This document shows positions 26,044 to 35,867 of a stretch of 64,000 bases of DNA, piece after piece. The stretch comes from Pyxidicoccus xibeiensis (GTDB taxonomy: Bacteria; Myxococcota; Myxococcia; Myxococcales; Myxococcaceae). Position 1 is the stretch's first letter; each line of letters opens with the position of its first letter. Made by a program: the position numbers and the translations under genes. Below the pieces are notes generated by a model. That model ran no database searches, was not told the DNA's origin, and saw nothing but the letters and a program-made list of their open reading frames with translations. The stretch covers positions 1 to 64,000 of the forward strand of contig NZ_JAJVKV010000015.1 in the NCBI RefSeq assembly GCF_024198175.1, in the 5' to 3' direction.

Positions 26044-28425
26044 TTGGACGCGGGGGTATGCGTGTTGGGCCATGGCGCGAGCTTGACGGACAGGGAGGCC
26101 ATCGAAGGCATCACCGCCGACCAGGCCCGGTTGTTCCTCGAGACCATGGTGGCCAGCGCCCCCATCGGGCTGGCCTTCGTGGACCTGGACTTCCGGTACA
26201 TCCACATCAATGACGCCCTGGCCGCGATGAACGGCCTTCCCCGCGAGGCCCACCTGGGCCGGAAGATTCGCGACATCCTCCCGGGCATCTGGCCCTACGT
26301 CGAGGCGCACTACCAGAAGGTCGTGCAGTCCGGGGAGCCGGTCCTCAACCTGGAGGTGAGCGGGCTCACGCCCCTGGAGCCCAACACCGAGCGCTCCTTC
26401 CTGGTCAACTACTACCCCGTGCGCGACGGCGCCGGGTGCATCCAGGGCGTCGGCATCACCGTGATTGAGTCGACGGAGCGCAAGCGGGCCCACCAGGCGC
26501 TCCGGGCGAGCGAGCAGCGCTACCGCTCGCTCGTGGAGGCGATGACGCACACGGTGTGGACCACCACGGGCCGCGGGGAGCTGAGGGAAGCCAGCCCGCG
26601 CTGGCTGGCCTTCACGGGGCAGACGCATGCGGCCCACCTGGGGCTGGGCTGGCTCGACGCCATCCATCCGGGCGACCGCACCGGGTTCATGACCCGGTGG
26701 GCCACCACCCTGGAGACCCGGAATCCATACCAGGGCGAGCTGCGGCTGCGCTTCCATGATGGGACGTACCGGGACGTCGTCATCCGCAGCGTCCCGGTGT
26801 TCGACGACACGGGCGCCGTCCGCGAGTGGGTCTCCACCGCCGAGGACATCACCGAGCGAAAGCGGACCGAGGCCGAGGTGGAGGCCCAGCGTGCGCGCCT
26901 CTACGACGTCGTGATGAACGTCCCAGCCTCCATCGCCATCATCAGCACCCCCGAGCTGCGCTTCACGCTGATCAACCCCCTCTACCGCCAATACTCGCGG
27001 AACACGGACCTCATGGGCCAGTCGCTGCGGGAGCTGGCGAAGCACAACCCGAACGCGGCGGGGGCCGTCGCCACGCTGGAGCAGGTCTACGCGTCCGGCA
27101 AGCCCGTCTTCCTCCCGGAGCTGCGGCAGTGGCTGGACATGCGGGGCACGGGCGTGCCGGAGGAGCGCTTCTTCAACGTCGCCTACCAGCCGCTGCGCGA
27201 CGCGGACGGCCGGGTGGACTCCGTCCTCTCCTTCTCCCTGGACATCACCGAGCAGGTGCTGGCCCGGCGGAAGATGGAGGAGCTGGCGACGCACCTGGGC
27301 CACCAGCAGCAGTGGCTGGAGTCGGTGCTCGACCTCAATCCCGTCGCCATCCTCCTCATGGAGCCGGGGACGGGGCGGGTCCTCTTCGCGAACCAGGCCG
27401 CCCACCGCATGGCGGGAGGCCACTTCCCGCTGGACGTCCCCGCGGACGGCTACGGCAGCGTGTACCGCCTCACGGATGACGCGGGCGTCCTCCTCCCCCT
27501 GGAGGCGATTCCCGGGGTCCGCGCGGCCCGGGGAGAGGCCCTCCACCAGGAGCCCGTCGTGTGGCACACCCTCACCGGACGGCACTCGCTGCTCGTCGAC
27601 TCGCGACTGCTCCCGGCCATGCACGGCCACCCGGCCACCGTCGCGCTCGCCCTCCAGGACGTGACGCGGCTGAAGCAGACCGAGGCCCAGCTCCAGGAGT
27701 CGGTGCGGCTGCGTGACGAGTTCCTCACCGTCGCCTCCCACGAGCTCAAGACGCCGCTCACGCCGCTTCAAATCAAGCTGCAGGGGCTCGCGCGCGAGGC
27801 GCGGACGGACGTGTCCATGGCCCACCTTCGAGACCGGGTGCTGAGCACGGCGGAGAGCGCGTCCCTGCAGGTGCGCAAGCTGGCGGCCCTCATCAATGAC
27901 TTGCTGGACGTGACGCAGCTGGCGGGGGAGACGCTGTCCCTGAGGCGCGAGTCCGTGGACCTGTCGGCCGTCATCCGGGAGGTCGCGGAGCAGTTCCGCT
28001 CCCAGGCGGCGCAGGCGGGCAGCGAGCTGCGCCTGGAGACGCCCGGCCCGGTGAAGGGCTGGTGGGACCGGCACCGGCTGGAGCAGGTGGTGCGCGGCCT
28101 GCTGTCCAACGCCATCAAGTATGGCCCCGGCAGGCCCGTGGTGCTGAAGGTGGAGCAGCTGCCCGGGGCGGCCCGCCTCGTCGTGCGGGACGAGGGCATT
28201 GGCATTGCCCCGGAGAACCTCTCGCGCATCTTCGACAAGTTCGGGCGCGCCGTCTCCACTCGCAACTACGGCGGCCTGGGGCTCGGCCTCTTCATCACCC
28301 GCCGCATCGTGGAGGCCCACCAGGGCACCCTCCGCGCGGAGAGCCAGCAGGGCCAGGGGGCGACCTTCACGGTGGAGCTGCCGCTCACCTCGCCCGAGCG
28401 GCCGCCCTACGCGACGACCCACTGA
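26044..28425 (+). CDS. Cytoplasmic multi-PAS hybrid-less sensor histidine kinase
   Basis: 793 residues and no membrane segments. Four PAS/PAC units are recognisable: PAC-type ends occur at TVIESTERKRAHQ, TAEDITERKRTEAE, SLDITEQVLARRK and LQDVTRLKQTEAQ. The kinase core has the HisKA box VASHELKTPLTPLQ (His ~565), an N box NAIKYGPG, G1 DEGIGIA and G2 GGLGLGLFI. No receiver domain and no adjacent response regulator are seen. The start is uncertain: TTG 26044 opens the frame, GTG at 26062 and TTG at 26083 are alternatives, and none has a good ribosome site. It is divergent from the M28 gene. Confidence 0.85.
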   Translation: MDAGVCVLGHGASLTDREAIEGITADQARLFLETMVASAPIGLAFVDLDFRYIHINDALAAMNGLPREAHLGRKIRDILPGIWPYVEAHYQKVVQSGEPVLNLEVSGLTPLEPNTERSFLVNYYPVRDGAGCIQGVGITVIESTERKRAHQALRASEQRYRSLVEAMTHTVWTTTGRGELREASPRWLAFTGQTHAAHLGLGWLDAIHPGDRTGFMTRWATTLETRNPYQGELRLRFHDGTYRDVVIRSVPVFDDTGAVREWVSTAEDITERKRTEAEVEAQRARLYDVVMNVPASIAIISTPELRFTLINPLYRQYSRNTDLMGQSLRELAKHNPNAAGAVATLEQVYASGKPVFLPELRQWLDMRGTGVPEERFFNVAYQPLRDADGRVDSVLSFSLDITEQVLARRKMEELATHLGHQQQWLESVLDLNPVAILLMEPGTGRVLFANQAAHRMAGGHFPLDVPADGYGSVYRLTDDAGVLLPLEAIPGVRAARGEALHQEPVVWHTLTGRHSLLVDSRLLPAMHGHPATVALALQDVTRLKQTEAQLQESVRLRDEFLTVASHELKTPLTPLQIKLQGLAREARTDVSMAHLRDRVLSTAESASLQVRKLAALINDLLDVTQLAGETLSLRRESVDLSAVIREVAEQFRSQAAQAGSELRLETPGPVKGWWDRHRLEQVVRGLLSNAIKYGPGRPVVLKVEQLPGAARLVVRDEGIGIAPENLSRIFDKFGRAVSTRNYGGLGLGLFITRRIVEAHQGTLRAESQQGQGATFTVELPLTSPERPPYATTH

Positions 28426-28427
28426 CA

Positions 28428-28453
28428 GGAGCCCGGGAGGCCCCCCGGGCTCC
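28428..28453. terminator. Strong GC hairpin between convergent genes
   Basis: GGAGCCCGGG (28428-28437) pairs perfectly with CCCGGGCTCC (28444-28453) over a 6-base loop, between the ends of the PAS kinase and molybdenum hydroxylase genes. There is no T tract, so it is a bidirectional terminator candidate of the kind common in high-GC genomes. Confidence 0.5.
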
Positions 28454-28458
28454 CGCCC

Positions 28459-30753
28459 TCACACCGCCAGCGCCTTCGACAGGGGCAGCTCGCGCACGCG
28501 GGTGCCGGTGAGCGCGAAGACGGCGTTGACGATGGCCGGGGCCACCGGCGGCACGCCCGGCTCGCCGATGCCGCCCGGGGCGCCCTCGCTGGGGATGATG
28601 TCCACGTGGATTCGCCGCGGCGCCTCGCCGATGCGCACCAGCTTGAAGTCGCGGAAGTTGGACTGCTCCACGGCGCCGTTCTTCATGGAGATCTCCCCAT
28701 GCAGCGCCAGGCTCATCCCGAAGATGATGGAGCCCTCCATCTGCGCGCGGACGCGGTCCGGGTTGATGACCGTGCCCGCGTCCACGACAATCCACGCCTC
28801 GTCCACGCGCAGCTTGCCGTTGGGGTCCTTCACCACCGACGCGACGACGGCCACGTAGCTCAGGAAGCTGCGGTGCGCGGCGAGCCCCAGCGCCCGGCCG
28901 TCCTTCTTGCGCTCGCTCCACCGGGACAGCTCGGTGACACGCTCGATGACCCGCCGCATGCGCGCGGTGTCCACCGGGTGCACGTCCAGCGGCTGGCCGT
29001 AGTTCTCCAGCTTGGGGACGCCCAGCTCCTGGAGGCTCACCACCCGCGGCGGCCCCACCACCTCCAGGAGCATGTCGCGCGGGTCCACGCCCTTGGCGTG
29101 GGCCAGCTCGTCCACGAACGAGTTGACCGCGAAGCCGTGGAAGATGTTGTAGACGGAGCGCAGCCAGCCGATGCGCACGTGGGCATTGGCCTCGCACGCC
29201 TCGGCGCGGACGTTGGGGATGTCGAGCGCCAGGTCCGTCACGCCCTGCTGGAGGTCCGGGGCGCCCGGCCGGTTCGCCGGGGAGAAGGTGGAGCCGATGG
29301 GAGGGAAGGCCGTGCGGTGCCGCCATGCGACGACCTTGCCGGACGCGTCGAGCCCGGCGCTGAGCCGCTGGGTGCTGACGGAGTGGTAGTAGTCGTTGCG
29401 GACGTCGTCCTCGCGCGTCCACTGCACGCGCACGGGCACGCCCGCCTCGCGCGCCAGCCACACCACCTCCGCGATGAAGTCCGCCTTCGACTTGCGGCCG
29501 AAGCCACCGCCCAGGAAGGTGACGTGGACTTGAATCTTCTCGGGCGGCATCCCCAGCACGCCCGCCGCCACCATGTGCGCGGCCTGCGGATTCTGGGTGG
29601 GCGCCCACACCTCGCAGCTGTCCTTGTCCACGCGGGCCAGCGCGACGGGCGGCTCCATGGGCACGTGCGGCAGGTGGGGGATGTAGTACTCCGCCTCGAT
29701 GACGCGCGCGGCCTTCTGGAGGGCGGCGTCCACGTCGCCCACGTTGCGCACCGCCGTGCCCGGCGCGCGCACCGACGCGGCCAGCGTCTCGCGGTACTGC
29801 TTCGAGTCGTAGGACGCGTTGGGGCCGTCCTCCCAGGTGATGTCCAGCGCCGCGCGGCCCTTCATCGCCGCCCAGGTGTTCTCCGCCAGCACCGCCACCC
29901 CACCCCACTGCTGGAAGGTGAAGGGCTTCTTGGGCGCCGGCAGCTCGATGACGCGCTTGACGCCCGGCACGGCCAGGGCGCGCGTGGCGTCGAACTTCAC
30001 CACCCGGCCGCCCGCGACGGCGGGACGCGCAATCACCGCCACCAGCATCCCCGGCAGGCGGAGGTCGGCGCCGAACACGGCGGAGCCGTTGACGTAGGCC
30101 GGCCCGTCCAGCAGGGGCAGCTGCCTGCCCACGCGGCGCAGCTCGGACCGGGGCCGCAGCTTCACGGCCTCGCGCTTCGGCACGGCCCGCTTCGATGCGT
30201 CGCCCACCAGCTCGCCGAAGCCCAGCGTCTTCTGGCTGCCCTTGTGGAAGACGGCGTGGTCCCGGGCCTCGCAGTCCTCGGGCTTCACCTTCCAGCGGCT
30301 GGCGGCGGCGGCCACCAGCATGGTGCGCGCGGTGGCGCCCACCTGGCGCATGTCCTCGTAGATGCCGCGGACGCTGTTGGAGCCGTCGGTGTTCTGGTCC
30401 CCGTACTGCGGGCCGGCGTCGGCCTGGACGATTTTCACCCGCGCCATGTCCGCGCCCAGCTCGTCGGCGATGAGCACCGGCAGCGAGCTGCGGATGCCCT
30501 GCCCCATCTCCGAGCGGTGGCAGACGATGGTGACCAGGCCATCCGGGGCCACGTGGACGAAGGCGTTCGGGTTCAGCCCCGGGGCGCTCTTCTCGATGGC
30601 CTCGGAGCCCGTCCTGGGCTTGGGGCCCGTGCGTCCGGAGGGCTCGGCCGCGAGCGCGTCGGCGGCGAAGACACCGAGCGCCAGCCCGCCCACCGCCAGG
30701 TTCAGCCCCTCCAGGAAGGAGCGCCGGGAAATCAACTTGAGTCGCTCGGTCAT
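28459..30753 (-). CDS. Molybdenum hydroxylase large subunit, isoquinoline 1-oxidoreductase beta (IorB)-like
   Basis: 764 residues. A twin-arginine-type leader (SRRSFLEGLNLAVGG) suggests export of the folded, cofactor-loaded enzyme. Family stretches include HRSEMGQGIRSSLPVLIADEL, TFLGGGFGRKS for the molybdopterin site, QMEGSIIFGMSLAL and GEPGVPPVAPA, whose Glu is the catalytic base. The enzyme hydroxylates N-heterocycles or aldehydes with water and passes electrons to the 2Fe-2S subunit. It lies 10 bp downstream of that gene. The true substrate is unknown; IorB-type enzymes are single-chain compared with three-subunit xanthine dehydrogenases. Confidence 0.9.
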   Translation of the reverse strand: MTERLKLISRRSFLEGLNLAVGGLALGVFAADALAAEPSGRTGPKPRTGSEAIEKSAPGLNPNAFVHVAPDGLVTIVCHRSEMGQGIRSSLPVLIADELGADMARVKIVQADAGPQYGDQNTDGSNSVRGIYEDMRQVGATARTMLVAAAASRWKVKPEDCEARDHAVFHKGSQKTLGFGELVGDASKRAVPKREAVKLRPRSELRRVGRQLPLLDGPAYVNGSAVFGADLRLPGMLVAVIARPAVAGGRVVKFDATRALAVPGVKRVIELPAPKKPFTFQQWGGVAVLAENTWAAMKGRAALDITWEDGPNASYDSKQYRETLAASVRAPGTAVRNVGDVDAALQKAARVIEAEYYIPHLPHVPMEPPVALARVDKDSCEVWAPTQNPQAAHMVAAGVLGMPPEKIQVHVTFLGGGFGRKSKADFIAEVVWLAREAGVPVRVQWTREDDVRNDYYHSVSTQRLSAGLDASGKVVAWRHRTAFPPIGSTFSPANRPGAPDLQQGVTDLALDIPNVRAEACEANAHVRIGWLRSVYNIFHGFAVNSFVDELAHAKGVDPRDMLLEVVGPPRVVSLQELGVPKLENYGQPLDVHPVDTARMRRVIERVTELSRWSERKKDGRALGLAAHRSFLSYVAVVASVVKDPNGKLRVDEAWIVVDAGTVINPDRVRAQMEGSIIFGMSLALHGEISMKNGAVEQSNFRDFKLVRIGEAPRRIHVDIIPSEGAPGGIGEPGVPPVAPAIVNAVFALTGTRVRELPLSKALAV

Positions 30754-30763
30754 GGAGTCCTCG

Positions 30764-31225
30764 TCATTCCTCGGGAACGCCCGCGACCTTCTTCACGGCC
30801 GCGCGGATGCGCAGGTACGTCCCGCACCGGCACAGGTTGCCGGCCAGCGACTGGTCTATCTCCGCGTCCGTCGGCTGGGGCTTCTTCGCCAGCAGCGCGG
30901 CCGCGCACATGATCTGCCCCGCCTGGCAGAAGCCACACTGGGGCACGCCCATCTCCACCCAGGCGCGCTGCAGCGGATGGTTCCCCTCCGGCGACAGGCC
31001 TTCAATCGTCGTGACGGAGCGCCCGTCCGCGCGGCGCACCGGCGTCACGCACGCGCGCACCGTCTGCCCGTCCAGGTGGATGGTGCAGGCGCCGCACAGC
31101 GCCTGGCCGCAGCCATACTTCGTCCCGGTGAGGTTGAGGACGTCCCGCAGCGCCCAGAGCAGCGGCATCTCGGGGTCGACATCGAGCTCCTTCTCTTCAC
31201 CGTTGACGCGAACGCGGATGGTCAT
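30764..31225 (-). CDS. 2Fe-2S subunit of the molybdenum hydroxylase (IorA/CoxS-like)
   Basis: 153 residues with two [2Fe-2S] centres. The plant-ferredoxin-type cluster uses the [11 protein letters not shown] cysteines plus the VRAC Cys, and the helical-domain cluster uses CGFC and CRC. Typical small-subunit size. It moves electrons from the Mo site of IorB to an acceptor, here probably the dihaem cytochrome encoded just upstream. Its start overlaps the cytochrome stop by 4 bases, indicating translational coupling. Confidence 0.93.
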   Translation of the reverse strand: MTIRVRVNGEEKELDVDPEMPLLWALRDVLNLTGTKYGCGQALCGACTIHLDGQTVRACVTPVRRADGRSVTTIEGLSPEGNHPLQRAWVEMGVPQCGFCQAGQIMCAAALLAKKPQPTDAEIDQSLAGNLCRCGTYLRIRAAVKKVAGVPEE

Positions 31226-31875
31226 GGCCGTGCCTCCTCACCCGGGCACTCGGCGCCCGTCTCCGCCCAGGCGGCCACGATGGCGCCGAACTGCTCCTGG
31301 GTGCCCGGCGCGGGCTCCCGCCCATCACCCGGTTTCCAGCCCCAGCCCACCAGCTCGTCGTGGGCGTTGTGCTCGACAATCTGCGCCAACGTCTTGCCTC
31401 CGTTCCGCTTCGGGTCCTTGAGCTGCTCGCAGATGTAGCGCGGCGTCTTGCCCACCCACGCCATCTCGAGGGGCGCCAGGTGCCAGTTCGGCGCCCCGGG
31501 CACACGCGCCAGTTCCAGGTTCCGGTCCTGGTGGCAGCTCGTGCACTCCAGCCCCACCACACCCTTGTCCTCGGGCCCGCGCAGGACTGGCGGGTAGTGC
31601 GGCTGCCCGTCCATGCCCTGCAGGGGCACGTCGCCGGCCGGGTGGCAGTTGGCGCAGCGCGGGTGGAGGAGCACGCGGCTCGCCTCCAGGAAGAGCGCGC
31701 GCGAGCGCTCCCCCTTGTCGGCGATGGCCGCGAAGACCTCCGGGGAGCGGAGCGCGTTGGGGGCGACCTCGGGCAGCGCCGCCAGTCGGGCCGCCGCCGC
31801 ATCGGGCTCTCGCTTGCAGCCTCCAGCACCCAGGAGGATGAAGAGCGAGGCCATGACCGGAAGAGATGGCTGCAT
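31222..31875 (-). CDS. Exported dihaem c-type cytochrome lipoprotein
   Basis: 217 residues. A lipoprotein-type signal (FILLGAGGC) is followed by two haem-binding motifs, CANCH and CTSCH, about 40 residues apart; methionine/histidine sixth ligands cannot be assigned. It is first in the three-gene operon with the 2Fe-2S and Mo subunits, so it is the likely electron acceptor on the outer side of the inner membrane. The start at 31875 is chosen because the signal peptide begins there; Met at 31854 is possible. Confidence 0.82.
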   Translation of the reverse strand: MQPSLPVMASLFILLGAGGCKREPDAAAARLAALPEVAPNALRSPEVFAAIADKGERSRALFLEASRVLLHPRCANCHPAGDVPLQGMDGQPHYPPVLRGPEDKGVVGLECTSCHQDRNLELARVPGAPNWHLAPLEMAWVGKTPRYICEQLKDPKRNGGKTLAQIVEHNAHDELVGWGWKPGDGREPAPGTQEQFGAIVAAWAETGAECPGEEARP

Positions 31876-32095
31876 CGCTCCAAGGCTCCGGCAAGTCGTG
31901 CCCGACCACAAGGCGAATATGCGCAACGCCGGAATTTCAGCACCTTCCAGACAGGACTCGGCCCGACGGGCGGTGAAGTGAGGCGTCTGCCCTGGCCGCC
32001 AGCGTCCCCATGGCTCGCACTCCCGGCGCCTTGCAGCCGCGGAGGGGCGGCATGAACGTTTCACTGTCAGCGCCGTGCTCCGGGAGGAGGAAGCC

Positions 32096-32746
32096 GTGTC
32101 CCAGCCGCAACTGCCGTCTCCCTCTTCTATCGTGGAGGCGCTGCTGGACGGTGACAGTGAGCTCGTCCTGGAGGCCGCGCAGCGCTACCTGGAAGCCGGA
32201 GGGGCCTCGTTCCTGGTGGACCGGTTCGCCCGCCCGCTCATGGAGGAGGTGGGGGAGCGCTGGCACAACGGCCGTGTGACGGTGGCGCAGGAGCACGCGG
32301 CCACGGAGCTGCTGCGCGAGCTGCTGACACCCCTGCTGCCGGGACTGGGCTGGCACCAGGGCGGCCCCCGGGCCGTGGTGGCGTGCGCGCCCGGCGAGCG
32401 GCACCTGCTGGGGGCGCGGCTCGTCTCCCAGGTGCTGGCGCTCGATGGCTGGCACGTGCGCTTCCTCGGCGCGGACACGCCGGCCAGAGACCTGGCGTCG
32501 TTCATCGCCCGCGAGCAGCCCGTCCTCGCGGGGCTGTCGGTCACCATGCCGGAGAACGTGCCGGCCGCGCGGCTCACGCTGGAGCTGCTGCACCAGACGG
32601 CCCCCGACATCCCGCTCATCGTGGGCGGGCAGGCGGCGGCGCAGCTGGGCGCTGGCGGCAAGGGGGCGTGGTCCGTGCTGCACTCCACCGACTCGCTGCT
32701 GACGCTCACGCGCGGCAGCAGCGGAGCGCTCCACCTCCAGCGCTGA
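32096..32746 (+). CDS. Stand-alone cobalamin-binding protein with CarH-type photosensor motif
   Basis: 216 residues from GTG 32096, which follows GGGAGGAGG directly; an in-frame GTG at 32075 lacks a site. Helical cap (~1-85) plus Rossmann-like B12 domain (~90-210). The cap has W-x9-EH ([12 protein letters not shown]), the motif that in CarH/CarA repressors cups the adenosyl group and makes B12 a light sensor. The B12 domain has ERHLLG, whose His is the lower cobalt ligand, then VTMPENV and IVGGQAA. The MerR-type DNA-binding domain of CarH is absent. A light- or B12-responsive partner protein is likely. It converges on the GAF kinase gene, 11 bp away. Confidence 0.8.
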   Translation: MSQPQLPSPSSIVEALLDGDSELVLEAAQRYLEAGGASFLVDRFARPLMEEVGERWHNGRVTVAQEHAATELLRELLTPLLPGLGWHQGGPRAVVACAPGERHLLGARLVSQVLALDGWHVRFLGADTPARDLASFIAREQPVLAGLSVTMPENVPAARLTLELLHQTAPDIPLIVGGQAAAQLGAGGKGAWSVLHSTDSLLTLTRGSSGALHLQR

Positions 32747-32757
32747 GAGTGGACGCG

Positions 32758-34017
32758 TCAGTGGGCGGACGCGGCGGGCTCCTCCCGCGGCTCCGAGAGC
32801 TGCCTCGGCGCGGCGCGCGTGGGCAGGAACACGGTGAACGTCGAGCCCTGGCCCAGCTGGCTGCGCACGACGATGGAGCCGCCATGGGCCTCGACAATCT
32901 GGCGTGCCACGTACAGCCCGAGCCCCAGGCCTCCATAGCGCCGCTGGGACACCGCCCGCTCGAAGCGCTCGAAGATGCGGCGGGTGTCCTCACGCGCCAG
33001 GCCGATGCCCCGGTCCTTCACGCACAGCCGCGCCACCTCCGCGTCCCCCTCCACGAACACGTCGATGGGACGTCCCGCGCCATACTTGATGGCGTTCGAG
33101 ATGAGGCTCGACAGCACCTGCTCCAGCCGGAGCTGGTCCCACACGCCGCGAATCGGGCTGTGGGGGTGGACCTTCAGTTGAGAGCCCACCGACTCCGCCT
33201 CCTCGCGGAAGCGGTCCGTCACCTCGGTGGCGAGCAAGGCCAGGTCCACCTCCTCCAGCAGCAGGCCGAGCCGTCCCGTCGCGACGCGCGACACGTCCAG
33301 CAGGCGCTCCACCAGCTGGGCCAGGCGCTGCACCTGGGCCGCGGACCGCTCCAGGTGGTGCATCACCTTCGAGTCCCCCAGGCCGGCGGCCACCACGCTG
33401 CGGCGGAGCGTCTCCAGCTGGAGCTTCAGGGGCGTCAGGGGCGTGCGCAGCTCGTGCGCGGCGATGGAGAGGAACTCGTCCCGCGCCTTGACGTCCAGGT
33501 CCAGCTGCCGCGTCGCCCGCAGCTCCAGCTCCGTCATCACCCCGGCCGCGAGGTCCCGGAGGATGCCCACCTCGTCCTGCGTCCAGTGGCGCGGGACGGT
33601 GTCCACCACGCAGAAGGTCCCCAGGGCCTGGCCGGAGGCGACCAGCGGGATGCCCGCATAGGCCCTCACCCCCATCTCCTTCACGGCTGGGGAGTCGCGC
33701 AGCTCGGGCTCCTCACGGACATCGTCGATGATGAGCGCCGCTCCACCCGCCACGGTGTACTTGCAGATGGAGTGCGTCAGCGGAAGCTCGCGCTGGCTCA
33801 GCCAGGGCTCCGGCAGCCCCAGGCTGCTCTTGCAGAAGTGACGTCCTTCTCCCAGCAGGCTCACCAGCGCGATGGGGGTGTGGAGGAAGCGGCACGCCAG
33901 ACGGGTGAACCGGTCGAATGCCTCCTCGACCTGGGAATCCATGAGGGCCGTGCGGCGCAACGCGGCCAGTCGCTCGGGCGAGCGCAGGACGCTCTGGACG
34001 TCACCGACCATGGCCAT
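32758..34017 (-). CDS. GAF-domain sensor histidine kinase
   Basis: 419 residues, soluble. A GAF domain spans ~30-180 with a small-molecule pocket style sequence (FCKSSLGLPEPWLSQRELPLTHSICKYTV, GTFCVVDTVPRHWTQDE). HisKA contains AAHELRTPLTPLKLQ, the N box reads NAIKYGAG, G1 DRGIGLA and G2 GGLGLGLYV. No receiver or output domain. The start is set at MAMVGDVQ because the upstream part of the frame lacks coding character. It is convergent with the CarH-like B12 protein gene, which makes a signalling partnership conceivable but unproven. Confidence 0.85.
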   Translation of the reverse strand: MAMVGDVQSVLRSPERLAALRRTALMDSQVEEAFDRFTRLACRFLHTPIALVSLLGEGRHFCKSSLGLPEPWLSQRELPLTHSICKYTVAGGAALIIDDVREEPELRDSPAVKEMGVRAYAGIPLVASGQALGTFCVVDTVPRHWTQDEVGILRDLAAGVMTELELRATRQLDLDVKARDEFLSIAAHELRTPLTPLKLQLETLRRSVVAAGLGDSKVMHHLERSAAQVQRLAQLVERLLDVSRVATGRLGLLLEEVDLALLATEVTDRFREEAESVGSQLKVHPHSPIRGVWDQLRLEQVLSSLISNAIKYGAGRPIDVFVEGDAEVARLCVKDRGIGLAREDTRRIFERFERAVSQRRYGGLGLGLYVARQIVEAHGGSIVVRSQLGQGSTFTVFLPTRAAPRQLSEPREEPAASAH

Positions 34018-34158
34018 CAAGGGAACCCGCCTTTGCGTAGAGATGGGCAGGGCCGGGTGCGCCGACGAGGAGCAGCCAGACACGGGTTCCTCCGGCCTGC
34101 CCCTCGAAGAGCCCGGCCGGACGGGCTGGAATCCGGCCGGGCGCTTGCGCGCCACCGC

Positions 34159-35832
34159 CTACTTCAGGACGCGCACGTGGATGGACGGCGTGCGGTGCGG
34201 CGTGGCGCGCTCCACCACGCGGCCCAGGCGCAGCAGCAGGTGCTCCTCGTAGGGCCGCGCCGTGAGGTGGACGCCCACGGGCAGTCCCGCCCTGTCGAAG
34301 CCGGCGGGGACGGACAGCGCGGGGAAGCCCGTCAGGTTGCCCAGCCGCACGAAGCGCATCAGCGCATCCACCACCGGCAGGTTCGACTCGCCATCCGGCA
34401 GCGTCGTCTCGGGAATGGCCGGAGCGGTGGAGGCAGTCGTGGGGGTGACGATGACGTCCACGTCCGCCATGACGGCGAGCAGCTCGCGCGTCAGCCGGTG
34501 CCGGTGCCGCAGCGCGTGCACCAGGTCCGTGGCCCGGAAGTGCCGGCCGATGGCGAGGTTGGTGCGCGAGTCGAGCCCGAAGTCCGCGGGGCGCGCCTTC
34601 ACCTGCGGCAGCATGGACTCCGCCATCTCGCTCAGGATGATGCAGCTGTGCGTCCAGAGGAGGGTGTTCAGGTCCGGCGCCGGAATCTCCACCACCGTGG
34701 CGCCCGCGTCGGTGAGGGCGCGCACCGCCTCGCGGCAGCGCGCCACGACGTCCGCGTCGGCGTCCTCGAAGTAGGCGTGGCAGATGCCCAGCCTCACGCC
34801 GGCCAGCGCGCCGTTCTCATAGCCGGACAGGTGGTGGGGCGGCTGCGTCTGGGCGACGACGTCGTGGCCGTCCGGCCCGGCCAGCAGCGCGTACATGGCG
34901 GCGACGTCGTCGACGGTGAGGCCCATGGGCCCCACGTGGCCCACGTTCCAGCACAGCGGGGGCACGCCCGTCTCGGGGATGCGGCCCCAGGTGGCCTTGA
35001 GCCCGACGATGCCGCACAGCGCGGCGGGGATGCGGACGGAGCCACCGCCGTCGGCGCCGATGCTCAGCGGGCACAGGCCCGCCGCCACCGCGGCCCCGGA
35101 CGCGCTCGAGCTGCCGCCGGTGATGTGCCCCCGGTTCCACGGGTTGCGCGTGGCGCCGTGGTGCGGGTTCAACCCGATGGGGTTGATGCCAATCTCGTTC
35201 ATGTTGGCCTTGCCGAGGATGAGCGCCCCGGCGGCCTTGAGGCGCGCGGCCACCGTCGAGTCCGCCGTGGCGACCTCGGTGCGGAACTTCGTCCCCAGCG
35301 TCGTGGGGAAGCCGGCCAGGTCCACCTCGTCCTTGAGGACGACGGGCACGCCGTCGAGCACGCTCAGCGGACGGCCCGCGCGCAGCCGCTCGGCGGAGGC
35401 CTCGGCGGCGCGCAGCACCTCGTCGGGCTTGCGCGCGATGAACAGGCCCAGGCGGTCCTTCCCGCCGTCGAGCCGCACCACCGCCTCATGGATTCGCCGC
35501 ACCACCGCGACGGGGTCCACCCCGCCCTCGCGGTAGGCACGCACGTAGGCGGAGACGCTCTCCCGCTCCGCCGGCACGGGCGACGCGGCGACGGCGCGCG
35601 CGGCCTGCTCGACGGGCGTCTGGGGCTCCGTCGCGGGAGCGCCCGGGGGAAGCGGGAGCTGGAGCGGCGGCGCGGCGCCGGCGGACAGCTCACGCCAGGC
35701 GTCGATGCCGCTGTCGCGCACCAGCTTCTCCAGCACCACGGAGCCGAGGCTGCTCTCCAGGGTGTTGACGAAGGCCTTGAGCGCCACGCCCGAGACGCGG
35801 GGCGCCTTCACCGGATTGCGTTGGTAGGTCAT
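34159..35832 (-). CDS. Amidase-signature family hydrolase
   Basis: 557 residues. The amidase signature core begins near 130: catalytic Lys in VVLKDEVDL, then ITGGSSSASGAAVAAG with the cis-Ser and nucleophile Ser, GADGGGSVRIPAALCG and GLKATWGRIP. The family's usual GGSSGG is GGSSSA here, a tolerated variant. An extra N-terminal helical segment (~1-75) has LESSLGSVVLEKLVRDSG and no signal peptide. It hydrolyses an unknown amide. The start lies 36 bp after the desaturase stop on the same strand, so the two are probably co-transcribed; fatty-amide chemistry would fit but is only a guess. Confidence 0.87.
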   Translation of the reverse strand: MTYQRNPVKAPRVSGVALKAFVNTLESSLGSVVLEKLVRDSGIDAWRELSAGAAPPLQLPLPPGAPATEPQTPVEQAARAVAASPVPAERESVSAYVRAYREGGVDPVAVVRRIHEAVVRLDGGKDRLGLFIARKPDEVLRAAEASAERLRAGRPLSVLDGVPVVLKDEVDLAGFPTTLGTKFRTEVATADSTVAARLKAAGALILGKANMNEIGINPIGLNPHHGATRNPWNRGHITGGSSSASGAAVAAGLCPLSIGADGGGSVRIPAALCGIVGLKATWGRIPETGVPPLCWNVGHVGPMGLTVDDVAAMYALLAGPDGHDVVAQTQPPHHLSGYENGALAGVRLGICHAYFEDADADVVARCREAVRALTDAGATVVEIPAPDLNTLLWTHSCIILSEMAESMLPQVKARPADFGLDSRTNLAIGRHFRATDLVHALRHRHRLTRELLAVMADVDVIVTPTTASTAPAIPETTLPDGESNLPVVDALMRFVRLGNLTGFPALSVPAGFDRAGLPVGVHLTARPYEEHLLLRLGRVVERATPHRTPSIHVRVLK

Positions 35833-35867
35833 GGAAACAGAGCCTACCCCCGTCGGGCAGCCTCGCG

